From NCBI RefSeq assembly GCF_022394535.1, contig NZ_CP089414.1:5084001-5148000 (forward strand): a DNA stretch of 64,000 bases, written 5' to 3'. Position 1 is the stretch's first letter. Every line of letters starts with the position of its first letter. Position numbers and translations under genes: made by a program. The notes below the pieces were generated by a model. The model was not told the origin of the DNA. It did not search any database and worked only from the letters and a program-made list of their open reading frames with translations. This stretch comes from Dyella terrae (lineage in GTDB: Bacteria; Pseudomonadota; Gammaproteobacteria; Xanthomonadales; Rhodanobacteraceae). This document shows, in pieces, positions 55,705 through 64,000 of this stretch.

Positions 55705-57177
55705 TCAAGGGGCCAAGTCATAGGTATAGATGTTGGGGTCGCGACCGCTAAACCCGTCGCCATGGGCACCCACGACTCGATCATGGGCCGGGTCGAAACC
55801 GAGGATGCCCAGGTACCCCTGCAGGCCCAGCTTCTTCCAGCTTTTGCCGCCGTTGGTGGAGTAGTAATTCGCGTCGCCAGAAATATGGGCTTCATGCTGA
55901 TCGAAGGGAGTGAGCAGGCGAGGGGCCGTGTACTCGCTGTCCGTCGTCACCACGATGCTTTTTGCACCCACCGAGAACGTGTAGGTGGCATTGCTGCGCA
56001 GCGTGGTCAGGTTATCCAGCGGCCAGAACGGACTGGGCAAGGAGCCTTGTTCTTCCCACTTGCCGGTGCCGACATTGAAACGCTCGATGGCCTGCGTGTT
56101 TCGTTGATCGCGCGAGGTGACCGCATAAAAATCCCCCTGGGGATTTTCGGTCAGCTTCTCCAGATAGAGACCGTCGTCGCGGGTCGAGCTGGTGATTTTC
56201 CAGGTGTTTCCATCCCTGGATAGCTGCAGGCGTGTCGTCACGCTGTAGCGCGCTCGCTTGTCGCTGTCTGGCCAACTCGCATCGAAGTATTGCGATAGCC
56301 AGCCGACGGCGTGGGTGTCGTCCAACTGCCGGATGACGCGCTTGGTGTCGCCGTCACTGATCGATGCATCGGCGGGAAGGTGTTTCTGCGCCTCGTCGTC
56401 GGAAACACCGATGGGCGATGTGGTTTCCACCGGAACAACGGTCTTGCCCAGGTCGGCCGAATAGAAAAGGCCGATACCCTGGGTGTCGCCATTGGGGGCA
56501 TCCCAGACCCAGACCTGGTCACCCTTGAAAAACTGGGGCTGCATCGCCCACGCGACGAGGTTCGCCTGTGGAAAAAAACCGTCCTTGAGCCATTGCCAGC
56601 TCTTGCCCTGATCATCGGAACGAAAGACGGCCGACTGTCGGAGCAGCGTGTCGCCTTGCGGCGCATCGAGGCCCGTCAGCAGAAAGACGTGCGCACCATC
56701 GGCACTGGTGATCAGGCAGGCATCCTCGCCCACGGTGGCGACCAGCTTGAAATGGCCTGCGTCATCAAGGCGCGATATGTAACTTTGCTTGGAATGATCG
56801 CTGAGGGCGTAGCCGGAGAACGATGGCGACGAATCCGTCTGCGAGTCGTCCTTGGCGTTGTTTCCCGGCGGCGTGCTTTGCAACAGCGCATCCATGTCGA
56901 CGGCTTTGAGCTTCTTGAGCTCATCCGGAACATCGTCGTCCATCTTGCCGACCAGCCAGGTCGATGCCGGTGTCGTGGTGACCCCCGTGCAGTACTGATC
57001 CATGTTTCGCAGATAGGCAGACTCGGCTGTTCCAAGGAGCTTTTCGTTCGGTTTGGAGCCGCCCCATTCCAGCTTTGCAGCGCTGAGTATCAGCACATAG
57101 GTTGCGCCGAGAAGCACGGGAAGTCCCACGATGCCGCCGAGCCCGATCGCCAATTTTTTCTGTGTGGAAAGAGTCAT
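55705..57177 (-). CDS. Membrane-anchored BNR-repeat protein
   Basis: 490 residues from the ATG at 57177 (AGGGA 8 bases upstream). One N-terminal transmembrane segment (IGLGGIVGLPVLLGATYVLI) anchors it, and the rest is outside the cytoplasm. FRSDDQGKSWQWLKDG, FYSADLGKTVV and YYSTNGGKSWKKLG are BNR/Asp-box repeats (S-x-D-x-G-x-x-W) of a beta-propeller as in sialidase-like folds. No catalytic set is recognised, so a photosystem-assembly-like or binding propeller is more likely than an enzyme. Confidence 0.65.
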   Translation of the reverse strand: MTLSTQKKLAIGLGGIVGLPVLLGATYVLILSAAKLEWGGSKPNEKLLGTAESAYLRNMDQYCTGVTTTPASTWLVGKMDDDVPDELKKLKAVDMDALLQSTPPGNNAKDDSQTDSSPSFSGYALSDHSKQSYISRLDDAGHFKLVATVGEDACLITSADGAHVFLLTGLDAPQGDTLLRQSAVFRSDDQGKSWQWLKDGFFPQANLVAWAMQPQFFKGDQVWVWDAPNGDTQGIGLFYSADLGKTVVPVETTSPIGVSDDEAQKHLPADASISDGDTKRVIRQLDDTHAVGWLSQYFDASWPDSDKRARYSVTTRLQLSRDGNTWKITSSTRDDGLYLEKLTENPQGDFYAVTSRDQRNTQAIERFNVGTGKWEEQGSLPSPFWPLDNLTTLRSNATYTFSVGAKSIVVTTDSEYTAPRLLTPFDQHEAHISGDANYYSTNGGKSWKKLGLQGYLGILGFDPAHDRVVGAHGDGFSGRDPNIYTYDLAP

Positions 57178-57515
57178 GGTCATGTTCCCTATGAAAGCCG
57201 TACCCGATCCAGGTGGGGCGGCGCTGATGCCAATACGAGGTGATTGCAACGTTGCTGAGCGCGCCAGCGTTGAGACGTCGCTGCAGGATAGCCGTGGCCA
57301 GTGTGCCACTTGTCCACCAGGCGCGGCTATGACGTCGTTGGCTTCATGTAAGGCTCAATTTCTTGCGCTTTGCGGTGCCTGTCTGCGTTGCAGCCATGTC
57401 GCCACACGGATAGCTGGCGGTCACTTCGTGGTGGCGGTAATGTCCGCCCCGATCCGGAACCGGTACACGCTTTTCAACACCGGGCAGCCCTCGTCCATCA
57501 TCAAGAGACCAGCTC

Positions 57516-58292
57516 ATGCAGACTCGTATTCAGGGCACCGTGATGCCCGTACTGGAAGTACGGCTTGAACCCAACGAAAGCGTTTTCGCCGAGAGTGGCG
57601 AGCTTTCGTGGATGACTTCTTCCATCCAGATGACCACGCACACGCAGATGGGCGGCGGCGGTGGCCTGTTCGGCATGTTCAAGCGTGTGGTCGCCGGCGG
57701 CAGCCTGTTCATGACTGAGTATCGTGCCGCGCAATCGCCCGGCGAAGTGGCATTCGCCACCAAGGTGCCGGGCCACATCGTGCCGATCTCGGTGAGTCCG
57801 AGTGACGAATACCTGGTTCATCGGCATGGTTTTCTTTGCGCAACGCCGCAAGTCACCATCGGCGTCGGCTTTCAGCAGTCGCTGGGTGCAGGCATCTTTG
57901 GCGGCAACGGTTTTGTGCTGCAAAAGATCGGCGGCTCGGGCACGGCGTGGCTGGAGCTCTCTGGCGAACTGATCCGCAAGGATCTGGCTCCCGGCGAAAC
58001 CCTGCGCGTGCATCCGGGGCACGTCGGCGCGTTCCAGGCGTCGGTCAACTTCCAGATCACCACGGTGCCCGGCATCAAGAACGCCATCTTCGGTGGCGAT
58101 GGCATCTTCCTCGCCGCGTTGACCGGTCCTGGCACGGTGTGGCTGCAGACCTTGCCCATCTCGCGCCTGGCGCACCAGATCGCCGAGTATCTTCCCGGCA
58201 GTGAGGGCGGCAGCGGCACCGGGCGGGCTACCGTCGGTGGTGCACTGCTGGGCGGCATCGTGGGCTCGTTGCTGAGCGGCGACGACAACTGA
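57516..58292 (+). CDS. AIM24/TIGR00266-family protein
   Basis: 258 residues; begins MQTRIQGTVMPVLEVRLEPN. Gly-rich turns (MGGGGGLFGMFKRVVAGGSL), ATKVPGHIVPISV, FLCATPQVTIGVGFQQ and the C-terminal LLGGIVGSLLSG match the family of AIM24-like double-jelly-roll proteins. Bacterial members have no firm role. The gene is monocistronic. The intergenic stretch 57178-57515 between it and the divergent BNR gene must hold both promoters, but none is clear. Confidence 0.8.
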   Translation: MQTRIQGTVMPVLEVRLEPNESVFAESGELSWMTSSIQMTTHTQMGGGGGLFGMFKRVVAGGSLFMTEYRAAQSPGEVAFATKVPGHIVPISVSPSDEYLVHRHGFLCATPQVTIGVGFQQSLGAGIFGGNGFVLQKIGGSGTAWLELSGELIRKDLAPGETLRVHPGHVGAFQASVNFQITTVPGIKNAIFGGDGIFLAALTGPGTVWLQTLPISRLAHQIAEYLPGSEGGSGTGRATVGGALLGGIVGSLLSGDDN

Positions 58293-58503
58293 TATTCGGA
58301 AGGAAGCGCGGGGTGAGGGCGGATACGTCTTCGCCCCGCTGGTGGCTCGTCGGGTATCGCCTTATCTCATTGATAGCAAACGACATGGTGTTGCCGCTCC
58401 GCAGCCCTTCGGCTCAGGCCCACGCGCTGCGGGGCCGCGGCAGGGAATCGTCGCCGAACTGCATGCCAGCAGAAAACCGTGGTCTGGTGGGTGTCGCCAA
58501 ACT

Positions 58504-59250
58504 ATGATCGCCCTCGAACGTCGCTTGGCCGGATCGGCCGATGGGGGGCGCGTGGATTCCACAGAAGAGCACATCGCATTCCGGCCGGCGCTCATCGTCG
58601 AAGATGATGAAGCGACGCAGCATCGTCTTGCGCGTCTTCTGCTGGAATTGGTTGGCACGGCGGATGATGTCACTGTCGTAAGCAGTGTGGCCGCTGCCAA
58701 GGCTGTCGTTTCTTCGTTGAAGCCGCGTCTTGCCCTGGTCGATATCGGGCTGCCGGATGGAAGCGGGCTTGAGTTGATCGACTGGGTGGAAACGCATCAT
58801 CCCAACACGACGACGGTGGCCATCTCGGCCTGGGGACACGAGGAAGTCGCACTGGCGGCGTTGCGTTCCGGGGCTGTCGGTTACCTGATGAAAGAGCGCG
58901 ACGACGTTGAACTTCGCGCGGCACTGCAGAGCATTCGTCGTGGCGGTGCCTTGATTGATCCGCTGCTCGCGCGCCGCATTCTCGCCCATGTTTCGCTCGC
59001 ATCCAGAGACGATGCGACGCCAGCGCTTGCGACCACCGATTCGCCGGGTAAACGCGATATTTCGCTCTCGGAGCGAGAGTCGGAGATCCTGCAATTTGTG
59101 GCGCGTGGATTCAGCAATCGCGAGATCGCGAATCTCACCAGCCTTTCGCGCTTTACCATCGAAGGCTACACGAAGAGCATTTATCGCAAGCTGGCGGTGA
59201 GCTCCCGCACGGCTGCTGTTTTCGAAGCCAAGGCGATGGGGTTGCTCTAG
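58504..59250 (+). CDS. NarL/FixJ-type response regulator
   Basis: 248 residues from the ATG at 58504; the upstream open frame is not convincing and the ribosome binding site is weak. The receiver (about 24-140) has ALIVEDDEA with acidic pocket, phospho-acceptor Asp80 in LALVDIGLPDGSG and Lys130 in YLMKERDD. The LuxR-type HTH at the C-terminus shows LSERESEILQFVARGFSNRE. It binds DNA once phosphorylated by the sensor kinase encoded 2 bases downstream. Confidence 0.88.
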   Translation: MIALERRLAGSADGGRVDSTEEHIAFRPALIVEDDEATQHRLARLLLELVGTADDVTVVSSVAAAKAVVSSLKPRLALVDIGLPDGSGLELIDWVETHHPNTTTVAISAWGHEEVALAALRSGAVGYLMKERDDVELRAALQSIRRGGALIDPLLARRILAHVSLASRDDATPALATTDSPGKRDISLSERESEILQFVARGFSNREIANLTSLSRFTIEGYTKSIYRKLAVSSRTAAVFEAKAMGLL

Positions 59251-59252
59251 AC

Positions 59253-61097
59253 ATGCGCGCGCTGCTCGCCCTGTGGCTGGTATGCGCCATGCTCGCGTTT
59301 CCAGCCTTTGCGCAGGAGTCCGCGCCGGCTGCCGCTGCCACGATGGATCTTCGGTCCGCCGATGCGGCAACCGCGGATTGGCTATCGCCATCGCCACCGG
59401 CGGAAGGCTGGACGCCCGTCCAACTCGTCGATACGTGGGATGGACGCTGGCCACAGCACGATGGTGTCGTGTGGTACCGCCTGCATTGGAATCAGGCGAG
59501 TGCCGACCGGCCGGTAGGTTTGCTGATCGACTATGTCAGCTCGGCCTACGCGCTTTACGTCAACGGTAGCCTGGTCTACCGCGATGATCATCTGGTCGAA
59601 CCGCTGTCGCGCGTGTGGGTTCGGCCGCAGTATTTTCTGCTCGACAAGCCACTGCTGCGCCAGGGAGAAAACACGCTTTGGGTGCGTGTGTCGGGTTTGG
59701 GCGCCTATCAGTCGGGGCTGGGCGTCGTCACGGTCGGGGTGCCCGAGTTGGTACAGGCGCGACAACGCCGGGGTGAGTTCTGGCGCTACGACATGCAGTT
59801 GTTCGGCCAATCCGTGGGGCTGGTGTTCGGCGGATTGTTCCTCATCCTCTGGTTGTTTCGGCGCAAAGACACCTACTACGGCTGGTATGTGCTGTGCACG
59901 TTGTTCTGGTCGCTCTATTCGTTCAACTTCGTCGCCTACAGTCCGTGGCCGTTTGACAATACCGACGCTTGGGAAGCGGTCAATGCAGCGGCTTATGTCG
60001 CGGCATCGGTGACCTTTTCGATCTTCCTGCTTCGCTATGCCGGCCACCGATGGCCACGCACCGAACGAACGCTGTTGGTGCTATGCGTGGTGTTAGGCAT
60101 AGCAGCCATGGCATGGCCGATCTGGGTTGGGCACCATCGCGCCGTCGCGTTCGTCTTTGGCTGCGGCACGTACTACGCGGCGGTGTTTGGTTTCCTGGGC
60201 TACTCGCTGCGACGCCGACGCACGGATGGCTATGTGCTTGCCGCGAGTCTGTTGATTCCCCTGTTCGTCTCCGCGCACGACATGCTTTTGTTCTTCGGTG
60301 TCATTCACGACCAAACGTATTTGATGACCGTGACATCGCCATTGACGATCATTGGCTTGGGTTTCGCACTTGCCTATCGGTTTGCGGCGGCCATGCGGCG
60401 AGCTGAAAATTTTGCCGTGGAATTACAGCGCGAAGTGGACGCCGCCACCCGGCAGTTGACCGAAACGCTGGGGCGTGAGCATCACCTGGCCTTGAATAAC
60501 GCGCGTATCGGCGAACGCCTCAATCTGGTTCGCGACTTGCACGATGGGTTCGGCGGCAGTCTGGTTGCAGCGATTTCAGCGCTGGAGCATCCAGGGCGCC
60601 CGGTCGGCCCGGCGCAGGTCGTCGCCACACTGAAGGAACTACGGGACGATCTGCGCCTGATCATCGACACGACGACGCACGAGCAGGACATCGATCTGGC
60701 CGGTTTGATCGCTCCGCTGCGACATCGCTGGAGTGAACGCTTCGAGGCCATGGCGATGGAAAGTTCGTGGACCGTGGAAGGCGTGGACGGTATTCGCCTC
60801 GGCGCCATGCGGGTGCTGGAGTTGCTGCGCTTCCTTCAGGAGGCGTTGACCAACGTACTCAAGCACAGCGGTGCATCGCGGGTGCGGGTGTCCGTCCGTT
60901 GCGAGGGCGAATACCTTGCCGTGGATGTTCGCGATGACGGGCGCGGATTTGATGCAGCAAGCCTGGCCACTCAGGGCGCAGGCCTGCCGAGCCTGCACGC
61001 TCGCGCCAGCCGCCTCGGCGCGAGGTTGCGACTCACCACATCGCCGGGGCAGGGGACGCGTCTGAACTTCGACGCGCCCTTGGCGTCCAACGCTTAG
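59253..61097 (+). CDS. Sensor histidine kinase with 7TMR-DISM-like input
   Basis: 614 residues. A signal peptide ends near AFAQE. A periplasmic jelly-roll-like domain (about 30-175) is followed by about seven transmembrane segments (180-370) as in 7TMR-DISM receptors, then a coiled coil. HisKA_3 has His430 in NLVRDLHDGFGGSLVAAIS. The ATPase has EALTNVLKHSG and VRDDGRGFD, with GLPSLHARA. It phosphorylates the NarL-type regulator upstream; the periplasmic ligand is unknown. It ends with a 4-base convergent overlap with the autotransporter. Confidence 0.88.
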   Translation: MRALLALWLVCAMLAFPAFAQESAPAAAATMDLRSADAATADWLSPSPPAEGWTPVQLVDTWDGRWPQHDGVVWYRLHWNQASADRPVGLLIDYVSSAYALYVNGSLVYRDDHLVEPLSRVWVRPQYFLLDKPLLRQGENTLWVRVSGLGAYQSGLGVVTVGVPELVQARQRRGEFWRYDMQLFGQSVGLVFGGLFLILWLFRRKDTYYGWYVLCTLFWSLYSFNFVAYSPWPFDNTDAWEAVNAAAYVAASVTFSIFLLRYAGHRWPRTERTLLVLCVVLGIAAMAWPIWVGHHRAVAFVFGCGTYYAAVFGFLGYSLRRRRTDGYVLAASLLIPLFVSAHDMLLFFGVIHDQTYLMTVTSPLTIIGLGFALAYRFAAAMRRAENFAVELQREVDAATRQLTETLGREHHLALNNARIGERLNLVRDLHDGFGGSLVAAISALEHPGRPVGPAQVVATLKELRDDLRLIIDTTTHEQDIDLAGLIAPLRHRWSERFEAMAMESSWTVEGVDGIRLGAMRVLELLRFLQEALTNVLKHSGASRVRVSVRCEGEYLAVDVRDDGRGFDAASLATQGAGLPSLHARASRLGARLRLTTSPGQGTRLNFDAPLASNA

Positions 61098-64000
61098 AAC
61101 TGTTTGCTCAGGCCGATGCGTATGCCCTGGTCATGTGCATGCGGCATCAACAGGTATTGGTATTCGGTGGTGATCATCAGGTGGTTCGAGAGTTGCAGGT
61201 CACCGCCGAAAGCGGCTTGCACCGCGGTGCCATTGGCCGAATAAGGGTTGCTCAGCACATTCCAGGAGCCCGCCGATGGCACGAAGGCATAGCTCAGTGC
61301 GGTGTCGCTGGTGCCTTGGAAATCATGGCCGACCTCCAGGCGCACGTGCGGTATGAACATGCTGTCCTTCCAGGGAATCGTGCCGCTGGCACGTATACCG
61401 GCGACCACCTGCGAACTGCGTACCGTTTGTGCACCATAGGCCAGTGCTTCGGCGGCATCACCGCTTTCCGAGTAGCCGTTGAGCGAAGACAGCGACCATG
61501 CCAGTCGACCGTAAGGCGACATCGACCACACGCTGGTTTTGTATTCGTATCCCGCCGTAAGCGAGGCGAACCACTGGCTGCCGTTGCGTTGGCCGAGGAG
61601 CCCGGTGCCGCTGTCAGCAGCATAGCGCCGGCTATCGAAACGCAGGCCGCCACCGCCCAGAACACCGTCGATATACACCTGTGATAGCGGTTGGTAGCTA
61701 CCGTAGATGGCAGCGCTGTAACCCTGTGCGACGCTGCGGGTGCCGTCGTTGCCGATATCGCTGTGGTCGTGGTTATAGCCAAGGCTGAAGCCCACCAGGG
61801 CGTGCTCGCCGATCCGCTGGTCAATACCGGTATTCACCGCGATGGTGTCCGAGTCGAAGCCGGCCGATTGCCGGTACGTATCGAACGAGCCGAAGTTCGC
61901 CGCGCCATCGATCCACACGCCAAGGCCAGAGGATGCTTGCGTGGTGGGCGCTGGGGCCTTGGCTTGAGGCGGCGTATCCGCGCTGGCTATAGCGCTTTCT
62001 GCGGCGCCCATGCCCGGGCGAGCGCCGATAGGTGTCGAGGCCCCGGAAGTCGGCGTTCGCCCGGCGCTGGATGCCGTATCGCCGGTTGCCTGCAGTGGCT
62101 TGCCATCCAAGCTAATGGATAGATGGTTGCTGAAGCTTGCTGAGGTATTTCCGTCATGCAGGCTGTCCAGCCGGCTCTGAATATTGCTTAGCTGGTTCTG
62201 CGCGAACCGTTCGGCCTGCATGGTCTGTGCGTTGATCAAGCCCAATGCATCCGGGTTGTGCGACGGATCAGGCTGACTGCTCACCAGCACCAGTACATCG
62301 ACCACTTGCGACTGCCCATTGGCGGAGATCAGCACGGCCGTTATCTGTACCAGGCCGTGGAAGGTCGAGGCGGGCGTGAAGGTCAACGTTGCAGGTTGGC
62401 TCAAGGTCGTGCTGCCTGCACTGGCAGGCGACAATCCAAGCAACGCCGATGATGCGTAAGTGCCGGGCGCGATTCCAGCCAGATTCACCGACACCGTGCT
62501 GCCCGGCCGCGTGGTCACGGTCTGGCTCAGGCCGGCAGCGCTGCCGGCGGCAGTTACAGTGACCGTGATAGTGCCGGGCGTCGACGTGCCGAAATGGTTG
62601 CTCAGTTGATAGCTGAAACTGTCCGTACCCACGAAGCCTGCAACGGGCGTGTAGAGGATCTGCTCGCCGCTGACCGTGGCGGAGCCATGCATCGGTTGCG
62701 TCGCCACGCTGGCGCCGGTCAAGGGTTGTGTACTGTTGGCCACGGCTGCCGCTTCGATGAGTACGGGCGTTGCCTTCGTGGTGGCGACGGAGAGTGGCGG
62801 GGCGGTCGGCCCGTTCAGCGGCGTCACCGTAATCGTCACGGTGGCGGGTGCCGAATGTCCGCCCGGATTGATCGCGGTATAGGTGAAGCTGTCGGTGCCG
62901 CCGTAGAACGTGGCCGATGGCGTGTACGTCACCGTGTTACCCGTGACGCTAGCACTGCCATGCGTAGGCGCGCCGGCGATGTCGATGCCGGTGATGTCTG
63001 CCCCCGATAGGGCAGTGGAGAGATCGATGCTCATCGACGTGTTGTAGGGCGTGGTAACCGTCTTCGCCGTAGCCGTTGGCGCGGGCACGGTGCCGATGGT
63101 TATCGTGATGGTTGCCGTAGCCGATGTGCCACCCGCATTGGTTGCCGTGTAGGTGAAGCTGTCGGTGCCGCCATAGAACGTGGCGGAAGGCGTGTACGTT
63201 GCGGTCTGGCCCGAAAGACTTGCCGTGCCGTGCGATGGTGCATTGACGATGTGCACCGCCGTGATGCCCGCTCCCGAAATCAAACTAGCCAGGTTGATGT
63301 TGGTGGGCGTGTTGTACGGTGTCGTGGCCGCATGGCCTGATACGGTCGGCGTGCCCACCGTGCCTACGTTTACGGTGACCGTGGCGGGGGAAGAGGTTCC
63401 TCCCGCGTTCGTCGCCGTATAGGTGAAACTGTCGGTACCGCCGTAAAACGTTGCGGATGGCTTATAGGTCACCGTTTCACCCGATACGCTGACGGTACCG
63501 TGCGAGGGCGCGGCAGCGATGTTGACGCCGGTGATGTTCAGGCCGGAAATCGCGCTTGCGAGATTAATGCTGGTCGCCGTGTTGTACGCCGTCGTTGCCG
63601 ACGCGGCAGTGACAGTGGGTGCCGGCGGTGGACTGACCGTGATGGTTACCGTGGCGGCAGTCGAGGTGCCGGCGGCATTGCTGGCCACATAGGTGAAGCT
63701 GTCCGTCCCGGTGTAACCCGTCGTAGGCGTATACGTGATCACCGTGCCGGCGGCGTTTGCCGTACCGTGAGACGGTGCGCTGGCCACCGTCACCGAGGTG
63801 GGATTACCACCGAGGTTGAGTGTGATGGGGTTGTTGCTACTGTTGAACGCCACGCTGGCGCTTGCTGATCCTGCGCTGGGTGGGAGGAACTTGAATGTCC
63901 CACCGCTATAAGTGCCCGTGTCGGTAACCACGGTGATCGCGACCGTACCTGAGCCGTTGGGTACGGTCGCGGTGATGCTCGGGCTGGCGCCGTAGTTAAC
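61094..64000 (-). CDS. Autotransporter with Ig-like tandem repeats, N-terminus beyond the window
   Basis: The frame is open to the right edge (969 codons visible). Five 270-base (90-residue) Ig/cadherin-like repeats recur at 62611, 62881, 63151, 63421 and 63691, with signature YGGTDSFTYTATN and a preceding SHGT. A linker (Ala/Pro/Thr-rich, 61940-62100) leads to the C-terminal beta-barrel beginning near GVWIDGAANFGSFD and ending in GIRIGLSKQF with a terminal Phe. It is a type V secreted surface protein, probably adhesive. Neighbouring kinase and regulator genes are convergent and not in the same operon. Confidence 0.85.
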   Translation of the reverse strand, partial: VNYGASPSITATVPNGSGTVAITVVTDTGTYSGGTFKFLPPSAGSASASVAFNSSNNPITLNLGGNPTSVTVASAPSHGTANAAGTVITYTPTTGYTGTDSFTYVASNAAGTSTAATVTITVSPPPAPTVTAASATTAYNTATSINLASAISGLNITGVNIAAAPSHGTVSVSGETVTYKPSATFYGGTDSFTYTATNAGGTSSPATVTVNVGTVGTPTVSGHAATTPYNTPTNINLASLISGAGITAVHIVNAPSHGTASLSGQTATYTPSATFYGGTDSFTYTATNAGGTSATATITITIGTVPAPTATAKTVTTPYNTSMSIDLSTALSGADITGIDIAGAPTHGSASVTGNTVTYTPSATFYGGTDSFTYTAINPGGHSAPATVTITVTPLNGPTAPPLSVATTKATPVLIEAAAVANSTQPLTGASVATQPMHGSATVSGEQILYTPVAGFVGTDSFSYQLSNHFGTSTPGTITVTVTAAGSAAGLSQTVTTRPGSTVSVNLAGIAPGTYASSALLGLSPASAGSTTLSQPATLTFTPASTFHGLVQITAVLISANGQSQVVDVLVLVSSQPDPSHNPDALGLINAQTMQAERFAQNQLSNIQSRLDSLHDGNTSASFSNHLSISLDGKPLQATGDTASSAGRTPTSGASTPIGARPGMGAAESAIASADTPPQAKAPAPTTQASSGLGVWIDGAANFGSFDTYRQSAGFDSDTIAVNTGIDQRIGEHALVGFSLGYNHDHSDIGNDGTRSVAQGYSAAIYGSYQPLSQVYIDGVLGGGGLRFDSRRYAADSGTGLLGQRNGSQWFASLTAGYEYKTSVWSMSPYGRLAWSLSSLNGYSESGDAAEALAYGAQTVRSSQVVAGIRASGTIPWKDSMFIPHVRLEVGHDFQGTSDTALSYAFVPSAGSWNVLSNPYSANGTAVQAAFGGDLQLSNHLMITTEYQYLLMPHAHDQGIRIGLSKQF

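Overview
The window reads as chromosome of a GC-rich gammaproteobacterium of the Xanthomonadales, most likely Rhodanobacteraceae (Dyella, Rhodanobacter or Luteibacter-like). This is inferred from high-GC codon use, the adjacent fimT/U-pilVWXY1E minor pilin operon, a recC-recB-recD operon, a large TonB receptor, a two-partner-secretion adhesin and an Ig-repeat autotransporter. No rRNA or other species marker is present, so the genus is inference.

Positions 1-10768 are the right end of an integrated conjugative or mobilisable element that begins outside the window. It ends in a tyrosine integrase gene next to a 3' fragment of a threonine tRNA (anticodon CGT), the attachment site. The element holds a partial unknown gene, a ribbon-helix-helix regulator with its own operators, three copies of a perfect palindrome with core TTTGCCGTTAACGGCAAA, the C-terminal remnant of an unknown gene, a small lipoprotein and a frameshifted trbL. 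Its cargo is a defence island: gajA-gajB (Gabija) with two small co-directional genes, a two-gene unit of a 94-residue protein plus a TIR-domain protein, and a frameshifted DUF2971 gene.

Positions 10800-28500 are a contact-dependent inhibition type locus: an outer-membrane TpsB transporter, a TpsA exoprotein of about 3930 residues (read with two frameshifts) ending in a PD-(D/E)xK nuclease of PoNe type, and a PoNi-like immunity gene overlapping it by 4 bases. Behind it lie a second immunity-like gene, two unknown secreted proteins and four or five copies of a 60-70 base inverted-repeat (REP-like) element.

Positions 28800-39923 carry a WG-repeat lipoprotein and the type IV minor pilin operon fimU-pilV-pilW-pilX-pilY1-pilE, followed by a second pilW-pilX pair. 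Two AlgR-type boxes and a CRP-like palindrome lie upstream. Positions 39920-49066 are recCBD on the minus strand. Positions 49173-64000 hold a TonB receptor, a DUF3574 lipoprotein, an NCS2-type permease (frameshifted), a Sel1-like secreted protein, small unknowns, a BNR-repeat membrane-anchored protein, an AIM24-family protein, a NarL-type response regulator with its 7TM sensor kinase, and an autotransporter running off the right edge.

A pattern crosses the window: five genes are broken at six points, always by one extra base, and four of the six lie in 7-base G or C runs where 6 would restore the frame. This points to either an assembly or sequencing bias or slippage-prone tracts, and these genes are described as their restored products.
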